Shown here one piece after another: positions 31,950 through 35,903 of a stretch of DNA of 35,903 nt. The first letter of the stretch is position 1; the number at the start of each line of letters is the position of its first letter. Below the pieces are notes generated by a model. The model saw only the letters and a list, made by a program, of their open reading frames with translations, was not told the origin of the DNA and ran no database searches. The stretch spans positions 1-35,903 of the forward strand of contig DDYN01000036.1 of assembly GCA_002347965.1 (NCBI GenBank), given 5' to 3'. Both the position numbers and the translations under genes were made by a program. This DNA is from UBA2233 sp002347965 [NCBI: Nitrospirae bacterium UBA2233]. GTDB lineage: Bacteria > UBA2233.

Positions 31950-31955
31950 ACTTTC
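31767..31955 (-). pseudogene. Truncated 3' fragment of the TPR-protein gene
   Basis: On the minus strand this reads MARFYFEIEKDYPKAKECCQKAIN..KILKAIQQKTADLR and stops. It is almost identical to the C-terminal ~60 residues of the intact TPR gene at 34313-35167. The 5' part is replaced by unrelated sequence at ~31950, so this is a dead partial copy. Confidence 0.85.
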
Positions 31956-32031
31956 TGAAAAGTTTTGGGAAAATTAGTAACTTGGTAACTATTGGAAGCT
32001 GACCGAGTGGTTTCTGGTTTACCGTTTGCCC

Positions 32032-32060
32032 TTGACTGAATAAGGTCACTTATGTATACT
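32032..32060 (+). promoter_or_regulatory. Strong sigma-70 promoter of the HTH/toxin-antitoxin module
   Basis: TTGACT and TATACT are exactly 17 bases apart, each matching 5 of 6. A start near 32067 leaves an ~85-base leader containing the palindrome TGTCGACA (32117-32124), a possible operator for the first gene. Confidence 0.7.
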
Positions 32061-32152
32061 TTGGTCTGGTTTCGTTGGTGTTCGTAGATATCTGACCGAC
32101 GTGGCTGTCGTGACACTGTCGACACAGGCAGAACCTGTCAAAGAGGAGCGAA

Positions 32153-32377
32153 ATGACCGCTGAAGAACGATGGGTCGGTGTCGAAGATGTTGCCAGACAT
32201 CTCGGTGTCAACAAGGACTCCGTGTATCGATGGATAGAGAAGATGGGGTTGCCGGCCCATCGTGTCGGACGGCTTTTCCGATTCAAAATCTCGGAAGTAG
32301 ATGAATGGGTGTGTGCTGGCGGAGCGAGTGAGGGGGGCGACCCAATCTGCTACGGAAAAAAGAAGACTAAAAACTGA
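32153..32377 (+). CDS. Excisionase-like helix-turn-helix protein
   Basis: A 74-residue DNA-binding protein of the MerR/excisionase fold: WVGVEDVARHLGVNKDSVYRWIEKMGLPAHRVGRLFRFKISEVDEWV covers the winged-helix domain almost completely. GAGGAG lies just before the ATG, behind a strong promoter. Such proteins serve as recombination directionality factors or as small regulators beside restriction-modification and toxin-antitoxin genes. No integrase is in the window. A restriction-methylase remnant at 33349 suggests it once belonged to a defence cassette. Confidence 0.82.
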   Translation: MTAEERWVGVEDVARHLGVNKDSVYRWIEKMGLPAHRVGRLFRFKISEVDEWVCAGGASEGGDPICYGKKKTKN

Positions 32378-32594
32378 TGATTAAGCCGCACAAAACAGGC
32401 TAAGAGAGCTGTAGGAAAGGTCGAGAACGTCTCTCGAAGAAAAGGGCAGATCCCGCCACTGCTTTACAGTAGCAAGATTATCAAAGCGGGGCTCTTCCCC
32501 CGGATACTAAAGTCCTTTTGTCTGCATTTGGCCGAAGAGACTGGTGCATTGGCTTTGGTCAGTATCGTGAAGAATCGGTCCAAGGGGGTATCAC

Positions 32595-32846
32595 ATGCCA
32601 CGGGTTGAATTTCAAGTTTCGGAAGGTGTTCTGGCAAGTTTGCGCTGGGATCCGGATCGGTTCGGGCGGGAATTACGCCTGGCTGCGGCGGTCAAGTGGT
32701 ATGAAAACGGGATGGTCAGTCAGAGCAGGGCAGCCGAGATCGTCGGTATATCAAGAGCGGAATTCATAGAGGCGCTGGGAGGTTTCAAAGCGACGCCGTT
32801 TCAGGTCAACGCGGAAGAACTGGTAGTCGAGGCCACCGATGAGTAA
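32595..32846 (+). CDS. UPF0175-family antitoxin
   Basis: An 83-residue protein of the UPF0175 family. It has a short beta segment (VEFQVSEGVLASL), then LRLAAAVKWYENGMVSQSRAAEIVGISRAEFIEALG, a helix-turn-helix that is the family signature, and a short acidic tail likely to contact the toxin. GGGGG lies ~8 bases before the ATG. It overlaps the following DUF3368 gene by 8 bases, the usual arrangement of this toxin-antitoxin type. No promoter of its own was found, so it may be read from the promoter at 32032. Confidence 0.85.
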   Translation: MPRVEFQVSEGVLASLRWDPDRFGRELRLAAAVKWYENGMVSQSRAAEIVGISRAEFIEALGGFKATPFQVNAEELVVEATDE

Positions 32847-33339
32847 GGTATGGGTGGCCAATGCGTCGCCTGTCATCGTGCTGGCAAAGATTGAGCGGCT
32901 CGATCTTTTATTAGTATTAGACGAAAGTCATACGTTGCTCATACCACAAGCGGTAGCCGACGAAATTCTCAAAGCCCCTGCACAAGACCTTGCTCGTCGA
33001 GCCGTGGAGACCGGTTGGGGGCCAAAGCCTGTAGCGGTAATCCCCGATCCGGAAGTTCTTGAGTGGGGCCTTGGCCCCGGAGAAACAGGGGTTTTGAGCT
33101 TGGCAAGACAGAAAAAGGCCACGGCGATTGTAGACGACAGGGCTGCACGTACCGCCTGTAAGGCCCTGGGTGTTCGATTTGTCGGAACCTTGGGTGTGGT
33201 GTTGCGGGCCCGCGTCGAGGGGCGAATCAATTCCGCCGTGGAGATACTGAAGGCATTGCAACATGCCGGTTTGTATCTCGACGATCATGTGATCCGAATC
33301 GCCTTGCGAAAAACGACCGGCGAAACATGGCCGCACTAG
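32839..33339 (+). CDS. DUF3368 PIN-like toxin
   Basis: A 166-residue PIN-fold protein of the DUF3368 family, the usual partner of UPF0175. The start VWVANASPVIVLAKIERLDLL has the family NASP motif, in which Asn8 stands at the first acidic position of classical PIN domains. LGPGETGVLSLARQKKATAIVDDRAARTACKALGVRFVGTLGVVLRA carries the remaining acidic residues and the core helices. It probably acts as an RNase toxin, by family inference. The reading frame is complete. Confidence 0.88.
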   Translation: MSKVWVANASPVIVLAKIERLDLLLVLDESHTLLIPQAVADEILKAPAQDLARRAVETGWGPKPVAVIPDPEVLEWGLGPGETGVLSLARQKKATAIVDDRAARTACKALGVRFVGTLGVVLRARVEGRINSAVEILKALQHAGLYLDDHVIRIALRKTTGETWPH

Positions 33340-33348
33340 AAGACCTTC

Positions 33349-33441
33349 ATGGATCAGACCGTACGAAATACATTGCGAGAAACCGTCCTTGCAGTCCGAT
33401 TCCTCTTGGAAAATTCCATCGGGGAGGAATTACAGGGATGA
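33349..33441 (+). pseudogene. N-terminal remnant of a type IIG/Eco57I-like methylase gene
   Basis: Thirty codons read MDQTVRNTLRETVLAVRFLLENSIGEELQG and then stop. This resembles the start of large Eco57I-type restriction-methylase proteins (xLRNxVxxCRxLLExxxxxxLQGxxGI). The following ~120 bases contain further open but frame-shifted codons (for example PKLVVEDDERMGHLEADEIVLA) and no methylase core. It starts 9 bases after the DUF3368 stop codon. The identity rests on memory of the family N-terminus. Confidence 0.35.
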
Positions 33442-33569
33442 CAGGGGATATGCACGGCCAATACAAAGGGCCGGGGAACACCCAAGCTCGTGGTCGAAGA
33501 CGACGAACGCATGGGGCATCTGGAAGCCGACGAAATTGTCTTGGCCGGTTGCATAGGTAACGCTAGGCT

Positions 33570-33728
33570 ATGGCCTGGCTTAAGCTTGGGTCAGGGTTTA
33601 AAGAGTATTGGTTTGGAATGCCCGCTATTCTATTAGCTGCTTGCGGTCTTTGGCTTAAAGCACCGCCCTCCTTTTGGACGGCAACCGGCATCGCCGTCGT
33701 CCCTTCCTACTTGGGATTAGGCCTCTAA
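33570..33728 (+). CDS. Small hydrophobic ORF, 52 residues
   Basis: MAWLKLGSGFKEYWFGMPAI.. followed by one or two hydrophobic segments and a stop. The ribosome site is weak (TAGG very close to the ATG). It could be a genuine small membrane protein or a fragment of a larger one. No family is recognised. Confidence 0.25.
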   Translation: MAWLKLGSGFKEYWFGMPAILLAACGLWLKAPPSFWTATGIAVVPSYLGLGL

Positions 33729-33769
33729 GTACTGAAAAATGAATAGGTCAGGGGCTCCCTCGCTAAAAA

Positions 33770-34016
33770 CTAACTCAGGCCATGGTCTAAACAATGGGGG
33801 AAGGTCATTCTGTTTATAATCTTGGCATCGGTGATCCTAGATACTTCGAACTCACCCCGGGATATCTCTTCTCCCTCATAGAAGGCATTCCATCTATGCT
33901 TGCCTGCAACAAGCCACTTTACGATCAGTTCTCCCTTCTCATCGGTTGTTCCCTTTTCTTTACCATCTATTCTTATCTTTACTCCCGGAATACCTCTAGA
34001 GCCCATAAGATCATGG
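33770..34016 (-). pseudogene. C-terminal fragment of a beta-sandwich (Ig/PEGA-like) protein gene
   Basis: On the minus strand, ~80 codons read GVKIRIDGKEKGTTDEKGELIVKW.. then FEVSRITDAKII and a stop. The pattern of an embedded carboxypeptidase-regulatory or PEGA-type beta domain (GxxVxIDGKxxGxTDxxG) is clear. The coding sequence runs into the 479-bp duplication at 34017, where any upstream part is missing, so the gene appears truncated by the duplication event. Confidence 0.4.
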
Positions 34017-34495
34017 TTGCCATCCCGGTTCGGCGGTAATGCCATAACTTTTCAGCACTGGAATGGTGGGACAAGAATGTCCCGCCTATCGAGAGGTAAG
34101 ACCCAACCGAAGGATAGCCGGGGCTTTCTAGGCCCGGCGGAAGGACCGAACGTAGCGGGACAAGAATGTCCCGCCTATCGTATTGGTGCCCCCTCGAAGC
34201 ACAAGGCTTTCCAGGAGAACCCGAAGCCTAAGCCTTTCCAACTTAGATAGCCGGGGCTTTCCAGCCCCGGCGAAAAGAAAGGCCGTGTAACGGTGGGACA
34301 AGAATGTCCCGCCTATCTAAGGTCTGCCGTTTTCTGCTGGATGGCCTTAAGGATCTTCTCGCAGTGGGGTCTGTAAAAGGCGTAGTAATCGAAGAAATAG
34401 TAGGGCTTTTCCCAATTAATCACCTTCTGGCAGCATTCTTTGGCTTTTGGATAGTCCTTCTCGATCTCAAAGTAAAGCCTGGCCATCGTATAGTA
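34017..34495 (+). repeat. 479-bp direct duplication, copy 2
   Basis: Same orientation and length as 31471-31949. It includes hairpins at about 34066-34091, 34116-34138, 34155-34180, 34249-34271 and 34293-34317 and the 3' end of the intact TPR gene. Because the TPR gene is complete here, this copy is probably the source. Confidence 0.93.
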
Positions 34496-35167
34496 TGGCA
34501 AGGGATCTCCTGGATGCCTTGAATGGGCCGCCTGTAGTTTGTCTAAGGCCTTTTCTTTGCTGCCCCCTAGAATGCCAGGATAGAACCAATCCAGGCTGGC
34601 CTTTATTACCGTGGCAAGGTAGGCGTAATCGTAAGATTCTCGAAGCTCCGGTGGTGTGTCCTTTGTATGGGACAGAACGAACTCTATGTCCCCTTCGACC
34701 CTCCTGAGCTTGGGCATGATCCCGCCCAAGGAGAAAAGGTTCCTTATCATACTTTTCCCCGCATACTCTGTATCGAGGATCCTCGCCAAACAGGCCGCAC
34801 GCCCGAAGCGACACTCTATGCTTTCTGGGTCTTTTTTAATACCTTTCTCTGCCCATTCAAGGGCCTTTTCATAAAATGTCCTGGCCTTTTCTTTATCCTG
34901 CTCATGGATCAGGGCAAACTCCCCTTGCTTGAAATACGTATAGCCGATGTAGTAATCAAGCGAGGCATCGTTTGGGTTGAGCTTTTGGGCCTCAATGAAA
35001 AGCCCCCTTGCCTTTTTAAGGACTGAAGGGTCTTTATGCATCTTCATCGAGAGAATCCAGCCTTTGCGCTTGAGCTCCTCGGCCGATGCCGCCCCTGAGA
35101 CCGCCCTGAAGCCGGCAAGTAAACAAACTAAGGCAACAAGGCTACAAACAAAGCCTTTTCGAATCAT
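34313..35167 (-). CDS. Secreted TPR-repeat protein
   Basis: A 284-residue protein with an N-terminal signal peptide (MIRKGFVCSLVALVCLLAGFRAVSGA), so it is likely periplasmic. Tetratricopeptide-like helix pairs follow: KARGLFIEAQKLNPNDASLDYYIGYTYFKQGEF, KARTFYEKALEWAEKGIKKDPES, and near the end KALDKLQAAHSRHPGDPLPYYTMARLYFEIEKDYPKAKECCQKVINW. Protein-protein interaction is the expected role. It follows the second ligase gene by 58 bases on the same strand. The stop codon lies in a family A hairpin, which may serve as terminator. The last ~60 codons are duplicated at 31767-31955. Confidence 0.8.
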   Translation of the reverse strand: MIRKGFVCSLVALVCLLAGFRAVSGAASAEELKRKGWILSMKMHKDPSVLKKARGLFIEAQKLNPNDASLDYYIGYTYFKQGEFALIHEQDKEKARTFYEKALEWAEKGIKKDPESIECRFGRAACLARILDTEYAGKSMIRNLFSLGGIMPKLRRVEGDIEFVLSHTKDTPPELRESYDYAYLATVIKASLDWFYPGILGGSKEKALDKLQAAHSRHPGDPLPYYTMARLYFEIEKDYPKAKECCQKVINWEKPYYFFDYYAFYRPHCEKILKAIQQKTADLR

Positions 35168-35225
35168 CTTTCAGCCCGTTTTTCATAAATGCCAGCCTAC
35201 CCATACCCAACAACCCCTCAGGGCT

Positions 35226-35903
35226 CTATGAGTGCTCTTTGATCCATGCCTGCTTGATTTGAGCCTTTAGCGTTTTGCCCTGCGGGTTGCGCGGAATTTC
35301 ATTGACGATCGAGATCTCTTTCGGGACCTTGTAATCGGCAAGACGCTCTTTGAGGAACGCCGTTAACTCTTCTTGGGTTATATGTTGGCCTTCTTTGGGT
35401 ACAACGACAGCGGCCACCCTCTCCCCCCAGTACTCATCGGGAACGCCGATAACGGCGGCGTCGTAAACGCCCGGGTGGAGCATGATGGCCTGCTCAATTT
35501 CAACGGGGTACACGTTGACACCGCCCGATATGACCATGTCGGTCTTGCGGTCTATGATGGTGTAGTAGTCCTCTTGGTCTTTAACGGCCACATCGCCCAC
35601 GGATATGAACCCATCGCGGAACACCTTCTTGGTTCCGTCTTCATCCTTGTAGTAGGCGTCGATCATCCAGGGGTTCTTCATGAAGAGCTCTCCTGGAGAG
35701 CCAGGGGGACACTCTTTGCCGTTCTCATCCAGCAGCTTGAGCTCGTTGCCTGGAAAGGGCCTGCCGCAGGCGGTGATGTGGCGGCGCATCTCACCTGGGG
35801 GCATGTAGATGTTGATCCCGGCTTCCGTCGAGCCGTAGAACTCAGAGAGCTTATCGCCTAACCAGTTAATGATGCCTTCTTTGGTCTCCGGGAAGAGCGG
35901 GGC
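35226..35903 (-). CDS. Acyl-CoA ligase (ANL superfamily), 5' end outside the window
   Basis: The C-terminal ~225 residues of an adenylate-forming acyl-CoA synthetase. The frame is open to the right edge (APLFPETKEGIINWLGDKLSEFYGSTEAG), so ATG 35804 is internal. Motifs are EFYGSTEAG, the A7 Asp (SVGDVAVKDQ), a canonical A8 DRKTDMVISGGVNVYPVEIE, and PRNPQGKTLK with the catalytic Lys. It is a normal active-looking enzyme, in contrast to the A8-altered relative at 29440-31068. The shared 119-bp segment (35740-35858) differs from that gene at one base. Confidence 0.92.
   Translation of the reverse strand, partial: APLFPETKEGIINWLGDKLSEFYGSTEAGINIYMPPGEMRRHITACGRPFPGNELKLLDENGKECPPGSPGELFMKNPWMIDAYYKDEDGTKKVFRDGFISVGDVAVKDQEDYYTIIDRKTDMVISGGVNVYPVEIEQAIMLHPGVYDAAVIGVPDEYWGERVAAVVVPKEGQHITQEELTAFLKERLADYKVPKEISIVNEIPRNPQGKTLKAQIKQAWIKEHS

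Overview
The window looks like a chromosomal segment of a Gram-negative bacterium with an anaerobic or microaerophilic lifestyle. The Gram-negative reading rests on a tripartite RND efflux system with an outer-membrane lipoprotein and on a heptose-type nucleotidyltransferase domain. The anaerobic reading rests on a hybrid-cluster protein, a rubrerythrin-like ferritin-fold protein and a sigma-54 activator. An uncultured Desulfobacterota- or Nitrospirota-like lineage would fit, but no marker gene here settles it.

Layout. 1-3.5 kb: two glycoside hydrolases (a GH63-type fragment open at the left edge, then an AT-richer secreted GH3), followed by a solo insertion-sequence end. 4.0-7.8 kb: redox and nitrosative-stress genes (hcp with an FNR-like box, a rubrerythrin-like protein, a cupin, a nitronate monooxygenase-like flavoprotein). 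7.9-9.1 kb: a phd/vapC-type toxin-antitoxin pair with an autoregulatory operator, bracketed by palindromic repeats. 9.2-12.65 kb (minus): suhB-like phosphatase, UPF0173 metallohydrolase and an NRAMP-Usp fusion in one operon. 12.7-18.7 kb: two convergent operons that look like one uncharacterised metabolic cluster. The plus operon encodes a HAD phosphatase, a class III aminotransferase, an alpha/beta hydrolase with a Cys nucleophile and a HypE/PurM-like protein. The minus operon encodes a LarE-like PP-loop sulfur transferase, a nitrilase-fold protein without its catalytic Glu and Cys, and an HxGH nucleotidyltransferase. 18.89 kb: tRNA-Asn(GUU). 19.2-26.4 kb: chrA and an RND-MFP-OMF efflux operon of visibly higher GC, possibly acquired. 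26.4-28.3 kb: an IS1595-like element nested in a 20-bp palindromic repeat, beside a truncated ATPase gene. 28.3-31.5 kb: a sigma-54 activator, an acyl-CoA ligase-like gene and a small membrane protein. 31.5-34.5 kb: a 479-bp direct duplication, about 97% identical, flanking a module with an excisionase-like HTH protein, a UPF0175/DUF3368 toxin-antitoxin pair and gene remnants. 34.3-35.9 kb (minus): a second acyl-CoA ligase (5' end outside the window) followed by a secreted TPR protein.

The two most promising leads are the 12.7-18.7 kb cluster, because two of its enzymes have altered catalytic residues, and a hairpin-repeat family that surrounds both toxin-antitoxin loci. All identities are judged from motifs read by eye; no database search was possible.
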